63,327 nt of DNA from IMG/VR virus record IMGVR_UViG_3300025325_000020, positions 1-63,327 of that record; one strand, given 5' to 3'. Positions 55,874 to 63,327 of the stretch are shown here, piece after piece. The notes beneath the pieces were generated by a model, which saw nothing but the letters and a program-made list of their open reading frames with translations, was not told the DNA's origin and searched no databases. Position 1 is the stretch's first letter. Each line of letters starts with the position of its first letter. The translations under genes were made by a program, and so were the position numbers. This DNA is from a virus.

Positions 55874-56403
55874 TGTACCGCCTCGAGCTAAGCCAGTCCC
55901 AGGAGATTACCTTCGTCATGATCGACGCGGCCGGAAATGAAGTGGCCGGGCTGGGCAACACCTTCATCCTGGAATTGCGCAAGCCCGGGGGCGCGTTCGT
56001 GGGCTCGGCCGGGGTCAAGGCCGAAATCGGCAATGGCTGGTATTCCTACGTCACCACCGCCGCCGAAACGGACACCGTCGGGCCGCTCTCGGTGCGCGTG
56101 ACCGGGGCCGGCTGCGTGCAGCAGAACCTGGAATACGTGGTCGAGACGCGCGCCATTAGCGCCATCGAGTTCACTTACACCGTGACCGACTCGGTGACTC
56201 TCTTGCCCATCGAAGGCGTGCAGGTGTGGATCGCCACCGACCTGGCCGGGGCGAATATCGTATGGTCCGGAGACACCGACGCCTTGGGCATAGCCCGTGA
56301 CGACCTGGGCGCCCTGCCGCGGCTCGATCCGGGCGCGTATTTTTTCTTCCGCCAGAAATCGGGCTACACCTTTGTCGATCCTGACACGGAGATCGTGAGC
56401 TGA
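55873..56403 (+). CDS. Ig-like virion protein
   Basis: 176 aa, start overlapping the previous stop (TAATG). Two beta-sandwich segments. The second (YTVTDSVTLLPIEGVQVWIATDL...) resembles a CnaB/carboxypeptidase-regulatory-like domain. It is probably an exposed fibre or decoration protein. Confidence 0.65.
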   Translation: MYRLELSQSQEITFVMIDAAGNEVAGLGNTFILELRKPGGAFVGSAGVKAEIGNGWYSYVTTAAETDTVGPLSVRVTGAGCVQQNLEYVVETRAISAIEFTYTVTDSVTLLPIEGVQVWIATDLAGANIVWSGDTDALGIARDDLGALPRLDPGAYFFFRQKSGYTFVDPDTEIVS

Positions 56404-56404
56404 T

Positions 56405-57559
56405 ATGCCATCTTCAGGAACTGGAACCGGCACTCCCATCTCTCCCCCCGGCCCCGTCCCTCCGGGAGGTACGACGGTCTGCCTCTACCCCGGGCCGGGC
56501 AGCCTGGCGCTGGAAGAGAGCGCGGTCAAGCTGCCGCGCTACGCCGCCATCCTGGGCTACCGCGAGTGCGCCTTCTTCGGCGTGGAGCACCCCGACAACC
56601 GGCTCTACGACTGCCGCACGCTGTGGACCAAGCCGCAGCGCGATATGGCCGCCAAATACCTGGCAGAAGCGCAGGAGGAGATCGAGCAGGTGGTGGGCTA
56701 CCCCCTGTCCGTGAAGTGGTTTACGGACGAGGTCTACCCCTACCGCTTCCCGCTTATCACCGGGCGCAGCCACGCGATCGCGGCCGGGGTGCGGGCCGAG
56801 AGCGATATCGCCCTGGGGGCGGCAGTGGCGCATGCCGCCGATCCGGCCGTGGTCACGGTGGCGACCACTTTGACTGCGGCGCAGCTCTCCGAGGCGCACG
56901 TCTACCACCCTGGGACGGCCATTGAGATCTGGCCGTCTTGCCTGACCCTTTCGGGCGGCTTCCTGACCATCTCCATCCCGCGCTGCCGCATGGTCAAAGA
57001 GTCTTTCGCCGATAACGACGAAAACGGCGTGGACTACGCCGATACCACTCCGGCCGGGCCGTTCGAGCAAACGGTGGACGTGAAGCGGGTCTACACCGAC
57101 CCGTCTACCCAGGCGTCGCTCGTCTGGCCGCACGCCTCGGGCTGCACCGGCGGGGCCTGCTGCCCGACCTGCGCCGAGTACACGAAAGCGGGCTGCATGT
57201 ATTTCAAAGACTTGGATCTGGGCATCGTGGACGTGCTGCCCGGCAGTTATTCGGGCGGGGCCTGGACGGCGGATCGCTCGTGCTGCTCGAAGCCGGCTTA
57301 CGCCAGGCTCAATTACGCCGCCGGGCTTTCTACTTTGCCCCGCCAGGCGGAGGACGCCATCGTGCGCCTGGCGCATGCCAAGATGCCGGAGGAGCCCTGC
57401 GGGTGCACGGCGGCGCTGCGACTGTGGAAGCGCGACACGCACACGCCGGAAGTATTGACGCGCGAGCGCATCAACTGCGACTTCGGGCTGAGCGATGGAG
57501 CCTGGATCGCCTACCGTTTCGCCAAGGCGATGAAGCTCATGCGAGGCAGTGTGCTATGA
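56405..57559 (+). CDS. Putative head-tail connector/adaptor
   Basis: 384 aa. A helical block ~70-100 (AKYLAEAQEEIEQVVGYPL) matches the start of head-tail adaptor proteins. The middle is a beta domain with a CTGGACCPTCAEYTKAGC cluster, and the C-terminus has DAIVRLAHAKMPEEPCGC. It lies just before the other connector genes. Cys-rich like the capsid protein. Confidence 0.65.
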   Translation: MPSSGTGTGTPISPPGPVPPGGTTVCLYPGPGSLALEESAVKLPRYAAILGYRECAFFGVEHPDNRLYDCRTLWTKPQRDMAAKYLAEAQEEIEQVVGYPLSVKWFTDEVYPYRFPLITGRSHAIAAGVRAESDIALGAAVAHAADPAVVTVATTLTAAQLSEAHVYHPGTAIEIWPSCLTLSGGFLTISIPRCRMVKESFADNDENGVDYADTTPAGPFEQTVDVKRVYTDPSTQASLVWPHASGCTGGACCPTCAEYTKAGCMYFKDLDLGIVDVLPGSYSGGAWTADRSCCSKPAYARLNYAAGLSTLPRQAEDAIVRLAHAKMPEEPCGCTAALRLWKRDTHTPEVLTRERINCDFGLSDGAWIAYRFAKAMKLMRGSVL

Positions 57560-58053
57560 GCATCACGGCGACCGCCATCCTGCCCAAGCCCATCGACGGC
57601 GCGGCCATGCTGGAGGAGATGAAGCGGCAGCTCGAGCTCTACAAGCCGTTCATCAAGCGCGACTTCGAGCAGACCACCCGCACCTGGAAAGGCGAGAAGC
57701 CGGTCTTCGTGGTGGTGAAGTCCGTAAAGGGCAGCGAGCTGAGGCTTTCCTTGCGCGTGACCGGCCCGGAGAAAGGCAGGAAGAAATGGTGGTGGCTGGA
57801 GAGGGGCACCCCCGTGCGCTACGCGGTCATGTCCAAGGACTTCGAAGCCAAGACCGTGCCCGGCAAGGTCGTGAGTTACCTCGGCAAGGGCGCTGCCGTG
57901 CACGTCTCGAAGCTGCACCCGCGGCCGGGCATAAAGGCGCGCATGTGGCGGAAGGCCATCCGCGACGAGCACGTCAAGCCGTTCCAGTCCTGGATGGCGA
58001 CTGCCATGCTGCGCGCGGCGGCTGCCTCCGGGCACCAGATGAAAGGCAGGTGA
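57556..58053 (+). CDS. Head-tail joining / tail completion protein (HK97 gp10-like)
   Basis: 165 aa from ATG 57556 (ATGA overlap). A first helix with LEEMKRQLELYKPFIKRDF, a beta part, then WWWLERGTPVRYAVMS and a C-terminal amphipathic helix. Order and layout fit the HK97 gp10 group. Confidence 0.7.
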   Translation: MSITATAILPKPIDGAAMLEEMKRQLELYKPFIKRDFEQTTRTWKGEKPVFVVVKSVKGSELRLSLRVTGPEKGRKKWWWLERGTPVRYAVMSKDFEAKTVPGKVVSYLGKGAAVHVSKLHPRPGIKARMWRKAIRDEHVKPFQSWMATAMLRAAAASGHQMKGR

Positions 58054-58057
58054 TATG

Positions 58058-58105
58058 GGCAACGCAACAGAGCCGCTTATGGGCAACGCAAAGGAGCCGC
58101 TTATG
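58058..58105 (+). repeat. Tandem 24-bp ribosome-binding/start unit
   Basis: 58058-58081 and 58082-58105 (22 of 24 equal); a third relative at 1130-1153 precedes the first tail-tip gene. Each unit ends in a start ATG after a GGAG-like site (AGAG in the first unit). Confidence 0.8.
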
Positions 58106-58450
58106 CACGCAATCAACCTTATCAAGACCGACGGCCAGGCGGCCTTAGTCGAATGGGCGGAGGGGGGCATTCCTCACCGGCGCATCGTGCCGGCTGCGGC
58201 CATCTTTGACAACGCCTGCCCGCCGGAAGTGCTGGACGAAGGCATCCCCTATGGACTGGCCTGGTCCGACCTGGTGGAATTATCCGCTTCGGCTACGGCG
58301 CTGGAAGAGAATTTACACAAGGCCGGCATCTGGACCGGCGCAGACTTACTGGCAAACGTCAAGGCAGCCTACGGAGCGCTGCAAGCAACTTACGGAGTCG
58401 ATCTGGCTCATCTAATCAAGCTGGCTAATGACCAGCGCGGAGGAAAGTAA
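58103..58450 (+). CDS. Small tail-module protein
   Basis: 115 aa from ATG 58103, preceded by AAAGGAG. An in-frame ATG at 58055 would add MGNATEPL-MGNAKEPL, which is the translated ribosome-binding repeat, so 58103 is the likely start. Helical C-terminal half. It lies between the tail completion protein and the tail tube protein. Its function is unknown. Confidence 0.6.
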   Translation: MHAINLIKTDGQAALVEWAEGGIPHRRIVPAAAIFDNACPPEVLDEGIPYGLAWSDLVELSASATALEENLHKAGIWTGADLLANVKAAYGALQATYGVDLAHLIKLANDQRGGK

Positions 58451-58451
58451 C

Positions 58452-59930
58452 ATGGCAACCGAACCTTATGCGTTAACGCAAGAGATGGGCGCGGTCTGGA
58501 TCCAGCCGGAAGGGCCCAACACCAAGCCGTATTACCTGGGCTGCGTGGACGGCGGCGATGTCGCCGAGACGTTCAAGACCATCGAGTACGGCTACTGCCG
58601 CCAGCCGGACGGCTCCTGGAAGACGATCAGCCGCTCGTCGGGCGCGCCGGAGAAGATCACCACGTCGATCGACAAGATCCTGTTCCCTGACAAGGACCGC
58701 CTGGACGACCTGGCCAACTGCCCGGTGGTGCTGCACTTCCTGGGTCGCGCCGCGGGCCGGGCCGACCTGTTCGGCAACTTCGACCGGGCTGTCTCGATCT
58801 ACCCGGCCGATATCGTCAAGCGCACGGACAAGAACTTAGTCCACCACCTGGACGCCAACACGTCCATGGCGACCCTGGACGTGGAAGCGGCCCCGCCCGC
58901 CACGCGCACCGGCAAGATGGTCGCGCGGAGGCAGACCACGGCCGAGCTGCTGGCGCTGAACGATGTATCGTTCTGCAATGCGGGGCGCTGCGCGGGACCC
59001 AACGGCGCGCAGCAAAGGCCGGGTAAGGACGGCTTCGTCGCCTGCGATTCCGCAGTGGGACCGGCTACGGCCAACTTACTCGCCACCGACGACGGCGGCG
59101 ACAACTGGGCCGCGGCCGCCGCCGATCCCTTCACCGATGCCGGGCTGAATGTCCAGTCTTCAACCTGCTTCTACATCGACCGCAATACCATCCGCTGGCT
59201 GGTCGCCCTCCAGGCCCCGGCCGGCGGGCAGGGCAGGATCGCCTACTCCGACGATCTGGGCGCAACCTGGACGCGGGTCAGCATCGGCGGCGCGGCTGCC
59301 GGGCACGGGGCGGTCGATAGCGGCGCGCTCTTCAGCCTGGATATGTACCATATCTGGCTGGCCAGCGCCGGAGGCTATATCTACTTCTCCGAAGACGGCG
59401 GCGTGACCTGGACCGCGCAGGAGTCGGGATCCTTGACCGTCAATGACTACTACGCGGTGTGGTTCGCCGACGAGAAGTACGGCATGGCCGTCGGGGAAAC
59501 GGATGTGGTCGCGTTCACATCCGACGGCGGCGAGAACTGGGAAGCCGGCACGGCAACCGGAAGCGGCGCCAATTTGCAATGCGTGACCTGGAGCCAGGGC
59601 TTCTGGTGGACGGGGGACGCAAGCGGCAACCTGTACTACTCCAGCGACGACGGCGCGTCCTGGACCGAGAATACCCGCTTCACCGGCACCGGCACGGGCG
59701 ACGTCGCCGATATCCAGTTCTGGAACGCCCTGCTTGGCTACATGGTGCACAACGTGGGCGGGGCGGGCGAGATCTTCCAGACCATCGACGGCGGATACAC
59801 CTGGAAGGAGCTGGATCTGCCTGCCAACAGCGGCTTGAACGCGGTCGAGATCGCCGACATGAACACCATCTACGCCGTGGGCGAAGCCAACGGCGGCACG
59901 GGCGTCATCCTCAAGGTGACCTGGGGATAA
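58452..59930 (+). CDS. Major tail protein with an added Asp-box beta-propeller
   Basis: 492 aa from ATG 58452. Residues ~1-165 look like a tail tube protein (VAETFKTIEYGYCRQPDG; VVLHFLGRAAGRADL; beta-rich). Residues ~195-485 contain about six Asp-box repeats: ATDDGGDNW, YSDDLGATW, FSEDGGVTW, TSDGGENW, SSDDGASW, TIDGGYTW, as in sialidase/YCF48-type propellers. Each tube subunit would display a propeller on the tail surface. Confidence 0.75.
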   Translation: MATEPYALTQEMGAVWIQPEGPNTKPYYLGCVDGGDVAETFKTIEYGYCRQPDGSWKTISRSSGAPEKITTSIDKILFPDKDRLDDLANCPVVLHFLGRAAGRADLFGNFDRAVSIYPADIVKRTDKNLVHHLDANTSMATLDVEAAPPATRTGKMVARRQTTAELLALNDVSFCNAGRCAGPNGAQQRPGKDGFVACDSAVGPATANLLATDDGGDNWAAAAADPFTDAGLNVQSSTCFYIDRNTIRWLVALQAPAGGQGRIAYSDDLGATWTRVSIGGAAAGHGAVDSGALFSLDMYHIWLASAGGYIYFSEDGGVTWTAQESGSLTVNDYYAVWFADEKYGMAVGETDVVAFTSDGGENWEAGTATGSGANLQCVTWSQGFWWTGDASGNLYYSSDDGASWTENTRFTGTGTGDVADIQFWNALLGYMVHNVGGAGEIFQTIDGGYTWKELDLPANSGLNAVEIADMNTIYAVGEANGGTGVILKVTWG

Positions 59931-59964
59931 GCCTGACTGACGGGGAGCGTCCCTTCTGAAATAC

Positions 59965-60074
59965 CGTACACCGGCTGCCAGCCTTCCGTGCTCCCCCGGA
60001 ACGGGGTTGGCGGCCGGTGTACGGCCGAAGGGGTACACAGAAACTGGATGTACCGGTCTGTACTACCCCTTCGG
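59965..60074 (+). other. Two large hairpins between tail tube and chaperone genes
   Basis: Hairpin 1: 59965-59983 with 60005-60023, 19 bp including two G-U pairs. Hairpin 2: 60025-60035 with 60064-60074, 11 perfect bp. No T tract follows. They may shield the abundant tail-tube mRNA or cut down expression of the chaperone. Confidence 0.75.
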
Positions 60075-60090
60075 CATGGGGAGCAATGCA

Positions 60091-60735
60091 ATGGCGAAAG
60101 GCCACGGTAAGACACTGAATATCCCACCCGGGCCGGGCAATGGCCGCGGGCCGCGCGACGCGTTCACCACGTCGAAAGGCATCACGATCAAGTTCAAGCA
60201 GCCGGACCATTACCTGTTCCAGGAGCTGCTGGCGACGCGTGAAGAAATAAATCCGCCGACGTATGAAGTCGAGACTTACGGCGGCGGCAAAGAAGTCAAG
60301 ACCTACGACGAGAAAGCGGTGGAAGAGACCAACACCGAAGAAGCCCGTTCAGCCTGGGCGTCGTACAAGGCGAACGCTGCGCGGGCCGGGGCGGCCTTCG
60401 CCGCGCGCCTCTTGACTTTCATGGTCCTGGAAGGGGCCGATATCGAAGCGCCTGAACCTGATTCGGATCATGAGTGGGTGCGGCGCTGCAAGCGCTACGG
60501 CATCCCCATCCATGCAGACGCCGACGACCGCAAGATCCAGTACGTGACCACGTACTGCTTCGGAGTAGAGGAGGACGCCACCGACTTCATGAGCGCCATG
60601 TTCGGCTTCATTGCCCAGGAGGACACCGCAGCCGCCGCGCTGAAGGCCACCTTTCGGGCTGCGGTACAAGAAGCGCGCGCTCGCCGAATGTCCGAAGCTC
60701 GCAAGCGACTGGTCGATATCGTCGGACCTGCCTAA
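60091..60735 (+). CDS. Tail assembly chaperone, upstream frame
   Basis: 214 aa from ATG 60091 (GGGAG). It lies between the tail tube and tape measure genes, the constant place of G/GT-type chaperones. A Gly/Pro-rich start is followed by an acidic alpha/beta body (VEDDATDFMSAMFGF-like helices). A second frame (60644-60952) overlaps its end and lacks its own ribosome binding site. Confidence 0.7.
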   Translation: MAKGHGKTLNIPPGPGNGRGPRDAFTTSKGITIKFKQPDHYLFQELLATREEINPPTYEVETYGGGKEVKTYDEKAVEETNTEEARSAWASYKANAARAGAAFAARLLTFMVLEGADIEAPEPDSDHEWVRRCKRYGIPIHADADDRKIQYVTTYCFGVEEDATDFMSAMFGFIAQEDTAAAALKATFRAAVQEARARRMSEARKRLVDIVGPA

Positions 60736-60952
60736 CATCTTCCCCGATCTCGACGTGGCGCACTTCTGGCGCATCGAGAATCCCCTGGATTTTTGGGGGC
60801 TGCCGGTTGGAGCCAGGACGCTCATGAAAGCCTACGCCTGGGCGGTGGCCGACATGCGCGCGGTGGAGGCCTACGAGCGGGAGCAGGAAGCCGAGAAACG
60901 GAAGGCGGAGGCCCAGGCGCACGCGCCCAGGGGCCGGAAACGAAGCAGATGA
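60644..60952 (+). CDS. Tail assembly chaperone, downstream frame (probably by frameshift)
   Basis: The +1 frame is open from 60644 to a stop at 60950-60952 that overlaps the tape measure ATG. Its only start-like codon is a GTG at 60755 without a ribosome binding site. The frame encodes DLDVAHFWRIENPLDFWGLP..., then a charged coiled coil and a basic tail. A +1 (or -2) shift somewhere in 60644-60735, for instance at TTT-C near 60652, would yield a longer GT-like protein. Confidence 0.55.
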   Translation, partial: RPPFGLRYKKRALAECPKLASDWSISSDLPNIFPDLDVAHFWRIENPLDFWGLPVGARTLMKAYAWAVADMRAVEAYEREQEAEKRKAEAQAHAPRGRKRSR

Positions 60953-63327
60953 CCACACCCAACGAAGTCGGACTCGATGCAGTCTTCAAGACCGAGAAGT
61001 TCCAGGCCGGCTTGGCGCGATATATCGCCGGGCAGGCCCAGGCGCGCGCCTCCACCCAGGCTACCGCCGGCCACATCTCCAGCGTCGGCGGAGGCATGGC
61101 GTCCGGCTTCGGCGCGGCCATCTCGGCCCTATCCGGTCCGCTGGGGTTTATAAGCAACCTGATCGGGTCCACGCTCGGGGCGGCCATCGGCACCCTGACG
61201 GGCACGCTGATCCCAGGTTTGCTTTCGGGCTTATCCGATATCGCCTCAGGGGCAGTATCCGCCGTCTCCGAGCTGCAACTGCTTACTATCACGCTAGAGT
61301 CTTTGTCCGCGCGCGAAATTTACGTGTCGGGCGGAGCAGCTTCGATGACAGACGCCCTGGCCCAAGCCGGTCCGATGGCGGATGCTCTTTTGGGATCACT
61401 GCGCGAGCTTTCGATTATTTCTCCATTCGAATACAAAGATGTAGTCAATGTGTTTCGGTTAAACATGGCATTTGGGCAATCATCTGAGACGGCCCTTGAA
61501 CTGACAGATGCCATTTTGAACATGGCCGCAGGAATGGGCTTAACCGGACCATTCCTGGAGCGCATTGCTTATAACTTCTCACAAATGAATCTGGTTGGCA
61601 AAATCACTGCAATGGATATGCGCCAGCTAGGCCAGGCCGGGATAGACCTTGGCCGAATTTTGAGAGAAGAATTGGGCGTGTCTATGGAGGAAGCCAACGC
61701 AAAGCTCCAATCCGGGTCTATTACTTTCAAGGAAATTTCCCAGGCTTTTGTAGATTATGCAGAAAAGAACGTAGGGAATGCGGCCCAGCGCGCTTCTCGT
61801 TCCCTCTCCGGTCTGGCGTCGTCTTTCCGTGATCTGCTCTTTTTTGCCTCCGCCGACTTATTTGGTTCGGCCTTCGGCACGATTGGGGATGCGCTCGGCA
61901 CTGTCTTTGATAAGGCCAACGAGTTCGCAAGCTCGGGCGTGCTGCAAATGGTGGGGGCAGGCCTCGATGTGGTCGCGCAGCAAGCCGTATCCGCAGGCGG
62001 GTCGATCCTGACCTGGGCCGGCTCGCTCTTCGATGGGCTTAACGTAACCTTCGAGGACATTGCCGGGGCGGCTTTCGACTGGGGCGCGAATATCGTGCTG
62101 ATGCTGGCGCAAGGCATCATTGCCGGAGCCGCCGCCGTGCTCGACGCCTTACTTTTTATCGGCAACATCATCGCCGCCTGGCTGGGGCCCGGCTCGCCTC
62201 CTAAGATCGCCCCCGATCTGCCCGAGTGGGGGCGCGCCGCCATGCAGGAGTTCTTAGGCGGCTTTGCATTAGCCACCGGCGAATCGCTCCAGAAAGCGGC
62301 CGGCCCGCTCGAAGCCTGGGGCGATACCGCCCTCAACGCGCTCTTCAAAGGTTTTTCCAGCGCCGACTTCGACATCTTCGACTCTCTTCTCGGCCCGCTC
62401 GAGCAAGCCCTGGGTGTGATGCAGAAGCTCGGTGACGTGACCGAGGCCCAGGTGCGGGAGACCCTGGGCAGCATCTCGGAAGTTATGGCGCAGGCCCTGG
62501 CCGAGTTCGAGAAGACCGGGCAGGTGGGCCCGGAAGTATTCGACGCCATCCGCGCGGCGGGCGGCGAATTAGGGGACGAATTAGCCGACCTCCTGCAGAA
62601 GCAGCTTGATTTAGCGGCCGGAGTGAAGAAAGTCGAAGCCGCCGAGAAAGCCCTGGACGAGGCCCGCCAGCGCCAGGAACAGGCGACCCAGGATGTCTCA
62701 GACCTGACTTCCGAGTATAACCGCATGCTGCGCGCCGGAGCCAGCGACGAAGCCCTGCGCCTGAAGCTGGAGGAGATCAACGCGGCCGAGAAAGCGCGCG
62801 GCGAGGCCGCCGGCCAGGCCGACGAAGCCGAGCGGGCCCTGGAAGCGGAGAAAGAGCGCCAGAAAGCCCTCCAGGAGTCTGTCAAGCTCCAGGAAGAGCT
62901 TCTTCGGCAGCTCATCGAGCTGGCCCGCCAGCAGATCCCGCCCAAGGAAGGCGAGGAGACCGGCGGCGGTGGTGGGGGAGGCGGGGGCATCGAGCCGCCC
63001 GAGTTCGCCCCGCCCGAGATCCCCGGCGTCGGCCAGGGATTGGGCGAGATCGAGAAGAAAGCCGCCGCGTTCAAGGAGCGCATCGAGAAGCTCTTCGAAG
63101 ACCTGTGGTCCAATATCGCCCAATCCATCGAAGACTCGGAGATCGCCAAGAAATGGGAGGAGCTGACCAAGGAGGCCGAGAGCATCTGGAACGAAGTCTG
63201 GCCGGTGCTGGAAACCAAGTGGGCCGGGTTCTGGAGCCTGCTGGATATCATCTCCGGCATCGTCCAACCCAAGGTTTCCCAGAACATCCAGGACATCGGC
63301 ATCGACCTGCAGGACATCGCGTCGAAG
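60949..63327 (+). CDS. Tape measure protein, N-terminal part (continues at base 1)
   Basis: 793 codons, open to the last base, in phase with 1-1128. ATG 60949 overlaps the previous stop. A hydrophobic region covers ~50-110 (AISALSGPLGFISNLIG...), with a GPGSPPKIAP segment, then coiled coils (~560-650), a Gly run (~665-675) and amphipathic helices with Trp. This is the usual layout of tape measure proteins. Confidence 0.92.
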   Translation, partial: MTTPNEVGLDAVFKTEKFQAGLARYIAGQAQARASTQATAGHISSVGGGMASGFGAAISALSGPLGFISNLIGSTLGAAIGTLTGTLIPGLLSGLSDIASGAVSAVSELQLLTITLESLSAREIYVSGGAASMTDALAQAGPMADALLGSLRELSIISPFEYKDVVNVFRLNMAFGQSSETALELTDAILNMAAGMGLTGPFLERIAYNFSQMNLVGKITAMDMRQLGQAGIDLGRILREELGVSMEEANAKLQSGSITFKEISQAFVDYAEKNVGNAAQRASRSLSGLASSFRDLLFFASADLFGSAFGTIGDALGTVFDKANEFASSGVLQMVGAGLDVVAQQAVSAGGSILTWAGSLFDGLNVTFEDIAGAAFDWGANIVLMLAQGIIAGAAAVLDALLFIGNIIAAWLGPGSPPKIAPDLPEWGRAAMQEFLGGFALATGESLQKAAGPLEAWGDTALNALFKGFSSADFDIFDSLLGPLEQALGVMQKLGDVTEAQVRETLGSISEVMAQALAEFEKTGQVGPEVFDAIRAAGGELGDELADLLQKQLDLAAGVKKVEAAEKALDEARQRQEQATQDVSDLTSEYNRMLRAGASDEALRLKLEEINAAEKARGEAAGQADEAERALEAEKERQKALQESVKLQEELLRQLIELARQQIPPKEGEETGGGGGGGGGIEPPEFAPPEIPGVGQGLGEIEKKAAAFKERIEKLFEDLWSNIAQSIEDSEIAKKWEELTKEAESIWNEVWPVLETKWAGFWSLLDIISGIVQPKVSQNIQDIGIDLQDIASK

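Noticed and set aside
61755-63317. Antisense frame of 520 codons, Ser-rich
   Set aside because: It lies opposite the tape measure gene, is low-complexity and has no domain; it is a shadow of biased GC-rich coding DNA.

Overview
The window reads as the complete genome of a temperate, long-tailed (siphovirus-type) dsDNA phage, opened inside its tape-measure gene. The reading frame that starts at 60949 is still open at the last base. It continues in the same frame from base 1 to a stop at 1126-1128, so the molecule is circular or circularly permuted, and the joined tape measure is about 1168 aa. The DNA is GC-rich. No DNA polymerase or replicative helicase gene was recognised. Thr/Pro linkers such as PTPTLPP and an Ala/Thr-rich lipoprotein resemble secreted proteins of Anaerolineae (Chloroflexota). 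That host guess is inference only.

Layout. (1) 1-7362, + strand: tail tip and baseplate proteins, a LamG-type protein, a TIM-barrel/SH3 lysin, a coiled-coil membrane protein and a holin candidate, closed by a terminator at 7726-7752. (2) 7764-18668, - strand: about 26 small genes, mostly overlapping by 4 nt. They include an MmcB-like nuclease, a Lar-like protein, a lipoprotein, a DnaQ-type exonuclease, a phage metallopeptidase, a helicase-loader candidate and a replisome organiser with probable origin repeats inside its coding sequence. (3) 18718-21305: lysogeny region with a tyrosine integrase, tRNA-Thr(CGT), a Cro/CI-type repressor and divergent consensus promoters around operator-like repeats. 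(4) 21481-36196, + strand: early operon with an SSB-like protein, an ASCH protein, a Cas4/RecB-like nuclease, ParB, a Dam-type methyltransferase, two Mom-like DNA-modification proteins, an HNH endonuclease behind a structured leader, a DUF5131 protein and RusA. (5) 36292-60952, + strand: terminase, portal, head morphogenesis, protease-scaffold, major capsid, connectors, tail tube and tail chaperone, leading into the tape measure.

The least ordinary part is a set of surface-chemistry genes mixed among the virion genes: a sugar epimerase (42820), a methyltransferase-sulfotransferase fusion (47676), a double glycosyltransferase fused in frame to a small virion-type protein (49159), and a Rossmann-like protein (52847). 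Together they look like a phage-encoded pathway for putting a methylated or sulfated glycan on the particle.

Control signals recur. Four promoters share an extended -10 of the form TGC-TAnnnT. Two of them are followed almost at once by a terminator. A 17-nt hairpin element (core GGAAG-4 nt-CTTCC) occurs five times, three of them just upstream of a start codon.
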